Part shown: positions 12,004 to 24,463 of the stretch, piece after piece | Position numbering within the stretch: position 1 is the stretch's first letter | Layout: each line of letters opens with the position of its first letter | Source: Physcomitrium patens | Taxonomy: Eukaryota > Streptophyta > Bryopsida > Funariales > Funariaceae | Assembly: GCF_000002425.4 (NCBI RefSeq) | Contig: NC_037261.1 | Location: 3,657,362-3,721,361, forward strand | Direction of reading: 5' to 3' | DNA length: 64,000 nt | Notes under the pieces: generated by a model | Seen by the model: only the letters and a program-made list of their open reading frames with translations | What the model was told of the DNA's origin: nothing | Database searches by the model: none | Position numbers and translations under genes: made by a program

Positions 12004-12170
12004 TGCAACTTAAATAAGTATAATGCGATATTTTTGTGCCTTAATTAAGATAGTAGATCTTGCTCAAAGCAACATAGCTTGAACAAATATAATGCAGTAA
12101 TTATGTACCTTAGTTGATATGATAGATCTTGCTTAACGTAACACAAGTTGAATAAATAAAATACAATAAA
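12004..12170 (+). repeat. Short tandem array, ~67-bp unit, about 2.5 copies
   Basis: Units start near 12004, 12068 and 12136 with GCAAC/GTAAC; each has a TGAA/TAAATAA block, TATAATGC and TAGATCTTGCT(C/T)AA near the end. It lies directly after an LTR-like terminus. A related unit lies at 9129-9219. Confidence 0.75.
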
Positions 12171-13070
12171 GCTTAAATATGTACATAATAATGACAAAGA
12201 CAATGTTGCATCATAAATAGAGAATATGAGTGAATCTAAGCGAACTTAAGTAGACTTGAGCTTAAAAGTAGGAGCAAGGCAATGAGATTATTTTGAGCTA
12301 TTTTTTTTTTTTTTTTTAAATAGATAATTAAGATTCTTTGACAAAGGCCAAAAAAAATGGATACAAGTATGATTCTAAGCATGATAAAGAATATGATAAT
12401 CATAATGAATGTACTTGATTTTTATTTGTTGGAGATCCTATAGTAGAGAAATGAATCTAGAGGTTTTTTATTTTTTATTTTTTTATAATTGAAATGATAG
12501 ATAGATTATTTTTATAAAAGATTGGACCTGTTTAATATTTTTTTAAATTTAATTTGTATTAAAATTGATTCATGAGGGCTTTATTATTTTAAACCATATT
12601 ATATGTAAGATTTTAGACTGTAGCAATATAAATAATAGTTAAATGTGACACTTATTATAAAGTTAGGAGTTCTTTTTACTATTCTTTCTTAACTATTATT
12701 TCTAAATATAGTTATAAGTACTTTTTAGAATGAATTTAGATCATAAATAAATTATTAATTTTTTTTTCATAAAAGATGTAAATAAAAAAAATACTCCCAA
12801 ATAAAAGTGCACCTATAAATCCAACTTGAATAAGTCTATTAAGATATTAGAAAAGATGTAACTGAAATAGAACTTGACTTGTTGTTGAAATCCTCAAAAT
12901 TTTGATCTTGTTCTATCAAACTTTTCTAATATCAATCTTTATTTTTTTTCTATTTGTGGCATCAAGAATTTTTAAATATATTTAAGAATTAGATCTATTT
13001 GCTTCTTATAAGTGCATAACTTCTTAGTATATACATTGAACCTTATTTGTCACTTCTTCTATAGAAATAG

Positions 13071-13111
<41 letters not shown>

Positions 13112-14339
13112 TGACATTTGTGATATGTGACATATTTGCCACAAGAGTATTTTATGAACTTGTGAAGATTTATAATAGTTGCAAATCTATTCTTATTTCA
13201 ACTAAGTATAATATACATATATATATTTCTAATAATAAATAACTTTATCAAATCAATAATATAAATTAGAAGATAGTAATCTTTAAGATCTAATATCAAA
13301 TAATTTTTTTTAAAGAAATATAGTCTATTTTTTTTTAAATGAATATTTTTTAAAAAAAAGTTTTAATTTAAAGGTAAATAGTCTATAACCTTTAAAGCAT
13401 AACAATAAGAAATTAAATAATCTACTTACTTTCTTAAAAAAAATAATAATAATAGTACTCTTGTCAAATCATTAAAGACATAATCATAACAAAATTCTAA
13501 AGAAATAATACATTCTAATAAAACTCAAAGAAAGAAAGAAAAAAATCAAAGATGAATATAAGTTTGAAACTATAATGATTATTATTAAATACAAAGAGGT
13601 TAGAAATTCTTTAATTAAGATAAGAATAGAAGAAAGGCATTGACAGATCATTTTTTTTTTCTACACACCTACTTTAATCCACAATTTGCTCAATAATCTT
13701 TTAATAAGATTTTTTTCAAGAAAATTTATTCAAAAAATACTTAATTTTATTTGAAATGGAACTTATATTTTACAAATTTAATAATAAAAAATATTAATTA
13801 AGTTAAAAAGAATTAAATTTTTCTTTTAAATCATCCTACTAATAACATATTACTAACATTGTTCAAACTACATCTATTTTTATTATATTACAAAGATTAT
13901 ATACTTTAATAATTAATATGAAAAAATCACCATTAGCAATCTATTTACAGAATATATATTTATATTCTATCAGTAAAATGATTCTCTATGAGATTTTACG
14001 ATAATTGAAAGAGTAAAACTAAGAAAAAAAATATGATTCTTTAGGAAAAAAAACATGCTTGATTTAAAAAAATCAATGAGCACTGTATAGAAATCCATAA
14101 AACAATTTACCTCTTATATTTACAAAACTTAAAAGCACGTCTCAAACCAAGATCGTAAATTTTATTTGGATGCATGTCATGTTTCTATTTTCTTACATTT
14201 TTTTCTATTTTTTTTTTCTATGTGTCAGTGTTTTCTTTATTTATTTATTTATTTATTTGTAGATTTATTTTCATTTATTTTATTTTCATCATGTATGCAT
14301 AACACCTTTTTCATTATTTTATTGTGCAATACCTTGTTA
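12171..14339. other. AT-rich intergenic DNA with (AT)n tract
   Basis: No gene recognised. Contains an (AT)n run at about 13073-13108 and a (TTTA)n run near 14236-14258. Composition changes abruptly near 14340, where the gene island begins. Confidence 0.6.
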
Positions 14340-15402
14340 GATTTGTTTGCATAGTGATTCAGAGTGGCATGGCACATTAATACGAAACACCAATAACTGG
14401 CTACGGCATACGTACAATACAACGACGGAGATAGTAGTCATACAATATAGATTCTGTATGGATCGAGTGGTGGGAACTTTTGCGATGCCGCCCAGCCCGT
14501 CTCGTCTGGGCCCGGCCCATGGGGCTCCTGCTGGCCAGTCCCGCTCCGCACCCCCTTCCCCACCCGCCCGCCCGCCCGCCCGACCCGATCCAGGATGGAG
14601 GGGACGGGAGGGAGGGGGAGCCTCGGTGATCGCCTCTCTTCTTCCTCTTCTTCTCACTAAGAGTTTGCTCCCTTCCTTAGAGTCTGTTATAGCACTATTG
14701 CTCTGTCCGTGACTCCCTCCCTCCTTTGGTCTTATTTTTCATCTTCGCTACCTTCTAGGTCTTCTTAGTTCTGTCTGTCTGTCTGTGACCGTGTCCGTCT
14801 CGCTCTCGCACCCTTAACTTATTGTTCTTCCCCTTGGCCCGTTGGTTGTTTTCCTCTCCGTTCCCCTCCCCTTCTCCTTTTGTATCCCTCTCATTGCTGT
14901 CAATCCACCAATTCTGCTATTCATGGTGGGTCTGTGGTTGGAATTTATTGGCTTAGGTTATAGGACTTCATGTGCGCCGTCTGGCAGTATATGGAGCATA
15001 AGTTGTCGTTGGCGAGAGGAGCATCAGGTCCTCGTGGATTGCATTTGGTGAAATTTGAGGGATGTCGAGGGATGTTGAATGATGTTTTGAAGACGTTTGA
15101 TGGCTATGGTGACGCTGCGTTGAGTGTGTTGTAAGTCGGGGCATTTGAGTGGAGGAGAAGTGGAGAGGGAGCAGAAAGGAGCGTGGTTTGGGATAGAAGA
15201 GGAGGCTCTTAATGATCGGGAAGGTATTGGGGGATGATTGTTTCAGTTGTGGTTGATAGGGGTGCTGTTCCTTTGAAATCGAGTGTGAAGTGAGTGGCGG
15301 AAAGGATCGGGAAAAAGTGAGGCCGGGGTTGAGGACAAAGTGATTGCCTGTGGAATTTATTCTCCATGGGCGGACAATGTGAAGGCAGGGGTTGGTGAGG
15401 GC
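14340..15402 (+). promoter_or_regulatory. Promoter and long 5' leader of the LHP1 homologue
   Basis: Composition jumps from very AT-rich to GC-rich near 14340. At 14507-14520 the adjacent motifs TGGGCCC and GGCCCAT form a paired site II (TGGGCC/GGCCCA) arrangement typical of plant housekeeping promoters. It is followed by C-rich and then CT-rich leader-like sequence (14530-14880). The TATA box and transcription start are not resolvable. The leader would be several hundred bases long and contains several upstream ATGs, so a 5' UTR intron is likely but I could not place it. Open frames here on both strands (14337-14712, 14968-15444) are not credible genes. Confidence 0.6.
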
Positions 15403-18400
15403 ATGGGGAAACCGAGGTCTGCGGAACAAAACGCAATAGAGCACGGTGGCGACAGTGCGCCAGTAGGAGGCGCTCGTCTGCGCCCTATGCAGGAAGTGAT
15501 ACGGAACTCGCCCCGTTTAAAACACAAGGGAAGAAATAAGAGTGGTTCATTCATGGCTGACCCCCCCTCTAAGGCAATGGCGAATAGAACTAAGGATCGA
15601 TGGAAATCGCAAACACCTAAGTCTAAAAGTTCTGGAAAGGTCGAAAAGAACATCAGAGAGAAAAATGTTCACGATGAGGATTCGGAGGAGTCTAACATTG
15701 ACGACCATCAAAATGAAGAAAATGAAGACGAAGATGAAGACGAAGACGACTCTGATGAGCTGGAGGAGGAGCAAGAGGAAGTGCTTGGAGAAGGGATGTT
15801 TGAGGTGGAAGCGATCAGGAAAAAGCGAATCCGAAAGGTACACCATTTTATTTATGAAGTTTCAGGGTAGCTGTCCAAAAAATGTTAAGCTGATGCGAAT
15901 CCACTTTCTTGGTATCCAATCGTCTTCTTGGCTGTGCATTGAAAAGTAGCCATATTTTCTCAACCTGAGCTACCAGTCGTGAGCAGTAGGTCGCTGCATG
16001 TAGGAGTTGATGTTATCGTTTCATCAAGTCTCTAAGTGCGCTACACTTTTACATTCTTTTAGTGTGTAGTTAGGTCATTGATAAACTCTACTTGAACGGC
16101 TTTTGGGGCTTTTCTCAGCTGCATACACACTCCTATAATCTAAACAGAGTTCCTCCACCAGCAAGTGCATTTGCGGGTATCGTATTCCGCTTCAGGATGA
16201 AGTTTTGTTGTGCCCCTAATTTTTCAGACATCATAGTATTCCTGCGAAGATTGTGTTTTGTTTTTGTTTGTTTTCGTGTTAGTAGGATGAGTTGGCAAGT
16301 ATTGAGCTTCACATCTACTTGCGTGGGAGATTATCGGAAAAGTTGCACATTTCCAGATCTTTCTGGGGTGAATCTGAGATACTAACGAAGTATACTGCAC
16401 CTGAACACCACGAATAGCAGCATAGCGTCTCTGTATTGAGACAGACTTTGCACAATGTTTGCATCGTTGATTTGCATAGTCTTGTGATTTATGGATACAA
16501 GAAGTTCACGTTAACATTCTATTTTGAATGCGTTTACAGACATTAACACCGCTGTTTGTTCTTTTCTTTTCTTTTTTCTTTTGTTTTTGGCTCTGTTTTT
16601 CAGGGCAAGAAGGAGTTTCTTATCAAGTGGTAAGTGTAACCAACCACAAAATGGTGATGCAAGCTTAATGGCGATGTTTCATTATGTTGGTGATCATATC
16701 CTAATTATGCATTTTAACGAAGCTTTCTGTGCACTGGTTTCTCGAAAGAACATCACATCTTAATCACACTTGACGAACGCTGCTCCATGTGATTAATCAA
16801 TTTTTCACAGGCGTAACTGGCCGGAGAAGGATAACACATGGGAGCCGTTTAGTCACGTGGCGAAATGCAGAGACATCCTTGAAGAATTTGAGGCGAGGTA
16901 ACTCTTCACATTCCTTGATGTATGATGATGGTCTGAATTGCAACCTGAGCTTTAGGTTAGTTGCATCTGTCTCACTGCGTGAACTAAGAATTGTTTGCAC
17001 TACTGCTTAGTGTATTATTCTCAACTCTTTTCTGACCGCCAGGCCTTGAATGATATCCAGTCAGAAAGCGCGGCGAGGAAAACGCAAATTTGGTACGTAC
17101 ACTCTGGATGGTGCTGGGAAGCGGAAGCGGAGCTTTATGTCTAATGCTGATGAAGATGCGCCCAGTCAGAGTGAAGGGAAAGACACTGTCAAATCTTCTA
17201 CCGATTCCTATGCTGTACCTGAAGAGAAAGAAAGGAAGACACGACACCAAGCTGGGCTTACTGAGAGGACTGCTAGCCCTTCTGCTGAAGCAGCCCGGAC
17301 ATTGTTAGATTTGCCTGACGAGGCTCCTACCACGTCAAAACTTGCCGCTACCCCTGAAGTAAGCAAAGTGATTGGGGATATCGTGGCCGGAGAAGAAAAC
17401 GGGGCTGATTCTTTAGGCAGGGCGGTGGTTATTTATGAGACACCTCGGGCTGCAGAGGTTGTTGAGCCTGACGGTGGTGTTGTGGATGGAATTCCGAGCG
17501 TAGATACAAAGAGTCTGGGTTTGAATGGCACGAATAGTTGGGCTGACGCCGCTGTTCCTAGGTTCGCTTATGATGACAACACGAAGTTCCCCTCGTCTAT
17601 GTCTCAGTTGATTACAACGAGAGAAAACGAAGTTCTTGAGAACAAAATTGGAGCTCATCCAGCTGTAGCCGATGAAAGCAGGGGCTTGACCGAGGAGAAG
17701 CAGTTGTCAAAGGCGGTTAAGCTGGTGGAATTTGGACACTCAGACGAGGAAATGGATATTAGAAACTTAGGTCTAGTACATGATACTGTCCAAGGTGTAA
17801 CGGGCAGTTCAAAGTCAGAAGGAGGACCCGTTGGGTCAAAGAGAAGGAAAGGTGCGGTTCCACGCAGGGTCCCTCAGGACCAGGATGGAGTGCAAACTTC
17901 TTTGGAGGACATTAAGAGAGAACTTGGGCAAGGTCTTGAGGAATATCATACTACAGCGGATAAAGTATCTGGGAGGGAGTTGGCAACTGTAGCCCGCAAG
18001 GATATCCCACCTGAGCATAAAGAGTGTCAGTCTGCTTTTCAAGACAATCTGTCAAGAAAAGCATTGTCAACTCCTCCGCCCGTGGAGAAAAAGGAGATTG
18101 GAGCACTTACAACACCTGTCATCACACATATATTAAAGGCCATCAGCTATAGCAACTCTATTACACATGAGAAGCAGGAAGTTTTGGTCCAGTTTAAGGC
18201 TTCTAGGTTTGTGTTAAGCTTCCTGCTCTGTACCTTGTGTGCTGTTCATTGCGTTGTGCTTGTTTATACTGTCTTGTGGACGATCTATTATTATTTAGTC
18301 ACTCTATTTTATTAAGAAGTTTGTTTCTCATGCCTTACTTTTGTGGTGTCAGCCTTTAGTTGCATAGTGATTCATCTTTCTGGAATGTGGTTGACTTAGA

Positions 18401-18922
18401 TTGATAGATAACTTGTTCCGTTCTCTAGACTTATGATCTTAGTAGAGGCTCAGTACAGGTTATCGGTCAGTATTTAATTCTTTTAGTCAGGTTTGCATGA
18501 CGGTTGTAGATTAAGTTTGATTAACAGGGCTTGCTATTTGGTCAGATCCGATGGGGAGGAGGTGGTGGTTGACAACAAGTTTATGCGAGAAAGTTATCCT
18601 CTTCTGGTACTGTATTAATACCTCATCTAGTTTATACAATTTGTATGTTTTCACATGGCACGCTGGAAGAAGGCTAGCATGTGACGAATTCAGCAGGATT
18701 TCTTGCTTAGGCAATCATCACTTCCTGCAATGAAATATGATCGTTGTTTCCACTTGCATGGTTGAGATCAAGAGATGGAAAGTTGTGTGTGTTGCACTTG
18801 ATCACGGAGCTGCCTGCTCTGGATTTGGTTAGTCTCTTTCACTTCACTGATCATGGTTGTTGTGTTTGATATTGTAGTTGATCGACTTCTACGAGCAACA
18901 CCTACGGTACAGTAATGCGTAA
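15403..18922 (+). CDS. LHP1: LHP1/TFL2-type chromodomain and chromoshadow protein
   Basis: Nuclear reader of H3K27 methylation in plant Polycomb silencing. Coding exons by splice consensus and frame: 15403-15837, 16604-16629, 16811-16897, 17061-18206, 18546-18606, 18878-18922, totalling 1,800 nt (599 aa plus stop), with phases agreeing at every junction. Arabidopsis LHP1 also has six exons. The start is the first in-frame ATG after a stop at 15286. Residues 91-127 are strongly acidic. The chromodomain (about 132-182) opens with MFEVEAIRKKRIRK and continues GKKEFLIKWRNWPEKDNTWE; cage positions are F133, W154 and W157 (first is Tyr in Arabidopsis). Basic clusters at 185-192 and 203-206 are likely nuclear signals. 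A long low-conservation linker follows. The chromoshadow domain (about 537-597) ends LIDFYEQHLRYSNA, a near-universal LHP1 terminus. The only splice choice in doubt is the exon 4 acceptor: an alternative AG at 17040 would give an early stop. Confidence 0.93.
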
Positions 18923-20420
18923 ATTTGGAGATCAGAAGAGCTGAACTTTTAACCTGCAACTGTACGTGCACCGAGGTATAATATGCTGGCTTGCCTGGCT
19001 CAAGAAGAGAATTCTCATGGGGGTGTGCAACTGGAACTTGAAACTTGATTTTTTTTTTTTTAAACCTTTAGTGTTGGCTTCTTGGGAAAGAACTTCCGCT
19101 GGTCTGAAAGTATGTAATTAGTGTCATCTGACATGTTAAAAGACCTGTGTACATTCAAAGTCTTTCTCAATCTTAGTTTGGTGCTAGTAGGCCTACTCTG
19201 TAATTCAGCAGTACATACAAGAAGCCATCAACATAGAGGAACGCACCCTTGTCAATTATGTGGTTGTTGCACAATTCAAGTAAACCTTCGTACCTCCATT
19301 AGATCCATTCATAGTAACCGCATCCCACTTAGCCGTATGCTACTCTCCCGGCCCCTATTTAGAGAGCACAGTAGAATTGTCAATTAAGGTGGAGAGCAGT
19401 TTATGGGCTTTGTTCCTGCTGAGCTAGACTCTTTCAGGGCGAATGTAAGCTATCCACTCCTAGTTGTACTAAAGCAAAGGTGTGATGTTTTGAGGATGGA
19501 TATCGAGTTTTTGGTACAAACATTTCAAACCTTTGGCTCTGCAATGGTGTACATTACTTAAATGTCATGAAATTTTTCATTGGTGCAGGTGATGGCTGCA
19601 CAGTTCTTGACCTACCGCCTTTCTGAAACAATGTCTTCAACATTATCAAATGACCCAATCCTAATATCCCTCAAACAGTAACACAGTTTACCAGGAGACT
19701 TTTACCGCAAATAGTTATTATATTCTTGGGTAGCAGGGTGATCTTTGCTAACTGTAGCAGTAACCCACTATCATAGTTGGACTTGTTATCTGATACTAGA
19801 GTGGTAGCTCCTGTTGAGTCTCATGTTTCATTTTCTTATCATATTAGGACCGAGTTCTTGACTATGTCATTTTTCATTCCGTGACTCAAACCAAGACAGA
19901 TGCTGACTTTCAAATGTCATTGCAGAGAAGCATAGTTAAGAAAAGTCACGAGATAGAACAGACAAAACCTCAGATTGTTTCTTTCTTGTTTTTTCCGAAG
20001 TATTCTGTCCCCTGTCAGTAGCAATTCCATTCAACATGGTTAACAGTGTTGTTGTCAGGCAATGGTAAGCTCGGAAAGCCTTGATCCCAACTGTTGCTTG
20101 TGCTATGGAGTAAAAGGTGCTACACCGAATGGAAACGAACCCCAGCTTTAAATAAAGTATTAAAGTACACACAATAAAGAGCATGAAACTTCCTATCAAG
20201 TGTTGGAATGGGTCCACCAAAGTTTCGATTCACATTACTCACTGGATTTTGGATGTCTATTCTTGTGGTCCAAGTCTTCCAGCTGATCATCAACCCAGCA
20301 TTCTTAGCACTAATCTGTTCTCAATGGTCACTTGATGTAGTAGGTATAGAGAAATGGGATCCTAAGTTAGAGGTAAAAGAAATTTTTGTAGCTTGAAACT
20401 CTATATACAGATCGGTTCAT
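18923..20420 (+). other. Gene-like composition downstream of LHP1, no exon recognised
   Basis: Base composition stays close to that of introns of the upstream gene, then drops sharply to AT-rich near 20420. Short open frames (19121-19387, 20208-20396) show no known motif. It probably holds the 3' UTR and downstream flank of the LHP1 homologue; a non-coding transcript is possible. Confidence 0.45.
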
Positions 20421-21474
20421 TGTATATCTGCTTTAAAAATGCCTGGGTTTTGTTATTGTTATCACTGGAAAAAACATATCTGTAAGGGTCAAGAATATGG
20501 TCTTGTCCTATTTAAATAGTACTTTCCCTTCCATTAGATGGTACTTTAAATTTTAAGAGTAATTAACATTGTTGAAATGGGAGAATAATTTGGTCAAATT
20601 GCTTTCTGATAAAACACATAATTAAGAGTTTGAAATTAGTGAGTTTTACTTCACATTCTTTTAGATTAATGTATTAAGATAATAATAATAATAATAATGA
20701 TGATGATTAGTTTATTTAGGAACATTTTTTAAAAATATTTCTAAGTATGAGGTATGTACTGCTATAGGATAGAAATATTTTTAAATAAGTAGATATTGAT
20801 GCAGTTTAAAAACTTCATTTTCAATATCTGTAATAGTTTGATTATTTTAGAATGATTAAAGTGTTCCATATTTATATTTCATTATAATAATACATTATAA
20901 ACTATTAGCAAACAATGCTTATTTCGTTGTTTAATTGTTTTTTCACACTTTTTAAACAAAACTATTTGAAAAACAATATAATCAAATATTGACTATTATA
21001 TGGTTAAAATATATTTTGTAATGATTCAAACAACTTTTAAATTTTAAAAAAACCCAAAAATAAATTCAAATTAATAAATGATAATAACTGAATATGTAAA
21101 TAAATCAACTTATAATGCATGTGTTGCATATATATATATATATAATTTTTTACTAAATCTATTATATTTTTAATCTTTAATATTTTTTAAAAATTACATT
21201 TTGTATTTCTAAAGTTTAATACAGATTTGTATTTTTAATTAAAAGTTGTCTTTGTTAAGTTGTGAAATTGGAATGATTAATGATATTTTATTAAAAAATT
21301 CTCAATAAATCAAACATAAAATCCAACTTTAGTTTTTTAAAAAATATTAATAATGATAATAACAATAAATTCATAAAATATTTAATAACATGAAATGATT
21401 TTATTTGATTTTTTATACATACAAATTTTAGATTTATATTTATTTAATATAAAAAATATCTTTTTTGGATTATA

Positions 21475-21519
<45 letters not shown>

Positions 21520-21973
21520 TATGTATCTAACTTAATGTATAAGACTCCATAAAATTGGTGAATTACATATTTTTTTTAAATATTATTGGATGCATTAAGA
21601 TGGATTTTTTATGGCCATTACTTGGCTAATTATATAAGTCTATTATTGTCACTAAATGAGTAGAAATAATATATATCATTATGTCTTTTAGACTACATAA
21701 TATTCTTTTAGCTTACAAATTTATAATAAACTATTTTTTTAAAGCTTATTTTGATTTATGTCTATTTTTTTATAAATATACTTATTTTATATAGTTTTAA
21801 AAAAATATATTTGGGAACTAAAAACATGTGTATTAACTATGAAAAAAATTAATTTTATTTTTTCTTTTTGTATATATTAAAATATATTTTAATATTCTCT
21901 TTATAAATATTTTCTTTTAAGCAATTAAATTTATCATATGATCAATACCTCTTTAAAATTCAAATATATATAT

Positions 21974-22013
<40 letters not shown>

Positions 22014-23106
22014 ATATATAGATATGTGTGTGTGTGTCTATGTGTATAATTGTACATATATTAAATTGGCATATTCTATTCTTTTTTAAAACTTTTCTCT
22101 TAGAATTTTCTCAATATACAAGTCTAACATTTATCTTCATTTGTGATATGTAGCTTAATTTAATTTAATTTAATTTAATTTTTTTAATTCCAAAATTTAT
22201 TATTTTTTTAAATGTATACATCATTCAAAGTACAAAATATAAGAAATGTTGAAATTATAATATATCTTTGAAGTATCAATAGATAAATCTTAATATTACA
22301 TTAGTAATATTAGAATCGATTAGCATACATTGATAATATTAGCATAGATTATCTCTTGGTTTATAGAATAAATCAAAAGTTTTTTCATTCAAACTAAGAG
22401 TGAAGATTTAGTTTGTCTTGCTATCTAGATAGTATTAGATTCTAAGATACATATAAATTCTTGATTGTTTTTTTTTTTTTCTTCTTTTTTTTTTTTTTTT
22501 TAATTTAATAAGATAAGTTATCAATTTTGGTTTTAAAATTCAATATTATATTCTTAAAAAATTATAAATTTGATTTCATATTATTATTATAATTTATTTT
22601 CTTATTTTTTGAATAAAAAATTTGATAAATTAATTACTCAAAACAACTTAGGTACCTATGAAATCATTAAATTTTGACCAATCTTATTCAACTTTATAAC
22701 AATTATTTGAATAAATATTTGTTAGTATAATATTTGAGTAATAAGCCACCAAATAATATACTTATATTCAAAGAGATTTAAGTATCTAAAAATATTTTTA
22801 TAAAAACAATTATACAATAGTTTCTTCAATTTTAAGTTTAACTTGTAAAAAATGATATTTAATTATCTTCTACAATTTTATCTATCCTTTGTTCTTAACT
22901 ATCCAAATGCCATCTTATATCATATTAATTCAATATCAAAGATAGAATATATTGAGATTTTTCTAAAAAATAATAATCTTAAGGAACAACATTAATTTTT
23001 ATTTTTGCATCTATTTGCGTAAGCAAAATTTATTTATATCTGTTAAAGATATCTTTAATTCTTTTTAATTAACCTTTATAGAACAAAAATACTCTATAGA
23101 ATCAAA

Positions 23107-23147
<41 letters not shown>

Positions 23148-23803
23148 ATATATATATATATTAAAATAAAAGTAGTTTTTAATTTTAATTTTTATCTTTA
23201 TTCAATTTATAGATCTTTTTTTATGATGTGAAATTATAATCCATACAAAACTAAGCTACCATTTTTTAAGATCTTTTAATTTAGTTGTTATAATTCATAT
23301 TTAATAAAAAAATATATTTTATTCTTCTAGTTGAAGTATTAAAATTATCCTTTTAGTGGTAAGATTTTCATGGTTTTTTTAATATAAATTTAATCTAGGC
23401 TATTCTATACTTTAATTTTATAACAAAAATTCTAAGATACTTTATTAATACTTAGTATTCAGATACAATTTTAAAAAAACTATGTTTAAAATTTATTAAT
23501 GATTCTTAATGAACTTATCTATTTAAATATGAAAAAATTATAAGATGAAAATGAGACACAATTTGCAATAAATGATCTCCTAAAAATATAAAAATACTAA
23601 ATATTATTAATTTAATCTATATTATAAATTTTTAGATGAACAATGATCAAGTTTAAATTTTTGTAAAGATAATTTAAATTAGATTGGACTAAATAATAAT
23701 ACAAAATTTAAATTTGTAAAAAGATCAAAAATAAGTGAAAAGAAAAAAATACTAGTATTTTAGAAAATAAAAAGCCATAAAAAGTTTATTAAGCTAAGCA
23801 TGG
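20421..23803. other. AT-rich intergenic DNA with microsatellites
   Basis: No gene recognised. It holds (AT)n-type runs at about 21480-21516 and 21963-22020 (latter interrupted by GATA/TGTG), a TTTAA repeat near 22154-22182, a (TC)n run at 23110-23144 followed by (TA)n, and a ~32-bp segment at 23083-23116 that recurs at 37530-37563. Confidence 0.6.
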
Positions 23804-24077
23804 TGTCGTGTTGTAACACGAGTATACAGTGAAAATAAAAAAAAAAAAAGGAATTTTATTAATATTCAGTTACCTCGAATATTGGGAGCATCGACCAACT
23901 CCAGTACAAATACTGAGTGGTCAGGTTCAGTCACTCCGTTACAGTCACCTGGGGCATACTGAAATGCTCCATTCGATTCCAATAACGGGAGTCAGCAGGA
24001 AGAGAGGGACCAATTCACACGACGGGTTCGAAGAGCCAATTGGATCCAATTTTGAGAATCCAATCCGGGTCCTCTTA

Positions 24078-24272
24078 TCCAATATGAGACCTGAATTGGC
24101 CGGTCAACCCAATGCAGTCTAATTACGGGAAATCCAGGTCTTACTATGGGTCTTAGCCAATCTGACGCGAGGACCAATTTGACCCAATTACGGGAACATC
24201 CAGGTTACTACGGGCATCTTTCCCAATATGGGACCTGAATTGGTCGGGCGACTCAATGTGGTCCCGATTACG
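24078..24272 (+). repeat. Direct duplication in U3 (offset 144 bp)
   Basis: CCAATATGAGACCTGAATTG with its following ~30 bases (from 24078) recurs as CCAATATGGGACCTGAATTG (from 24222). CCAAT and AATTACGGGAA motifs repeat in the interval. This looks like duplicated enhancer material; the same arrangement is in the 3' LTR. Confidence 0.75.
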
Positions 24273-24375
24273 AGGTTCGATTGTGTTTCAGGCTGTCCTG
24301 TTCTCTGTGCCGTTTCAGGGAACATTGTTTTCGGTAAATGGATTTCTTAAAGGTAAAAATGGAGGAGAAAGCTCT

Positions 24376-24463
24376 GACGGCGAGAGCCAATTTTGGATCC
24401 AAGCTTGACGGCGAGAGCCAATTTCGGATCCAAGCTTGAGGTGGGTGCCAATTCCGGATCTAA
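24376..24463 (+). repeat. Three tandem 31-bp units in the LTR
   Basis: Units start at 24376, 24407 and 24438, each with GAGAGCCAATTT(T/C)GGATCC and AAGCTT or derivatives; the third is diverged and shorter. The same array lies in the 3' LTR near 31323-31409. Confidence 0.85.

Noticed and set aside
13012-13242. Frames through (AT)n runs (also near 38843, 50541, 57895)
   Set aside because: Alternating Ile-Tyr peptides encoded by microsatellites, not proteins.
14337-15444. Overlapping open frames on both strands in the GC-rich leader
   Set aside because: Low-complexity, mutually overlapping, no domain, and explained by GC-rich promoter/leader sequence.
15542-15949. Alternative-frame ORFs over LHP1 exon 1
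   Set aside because: Shadows of the acidic exon; the true frame is fixed by the chromodomain and matching splice phases.
17041-17050. Alternative acceptor AG at 17040 for LHP1 exon 4
   Set aside because: It gives Arg-Pro-stop immediately; the AG at 17060 keeps a 380-codon frame leading to the chromoshadow domain.
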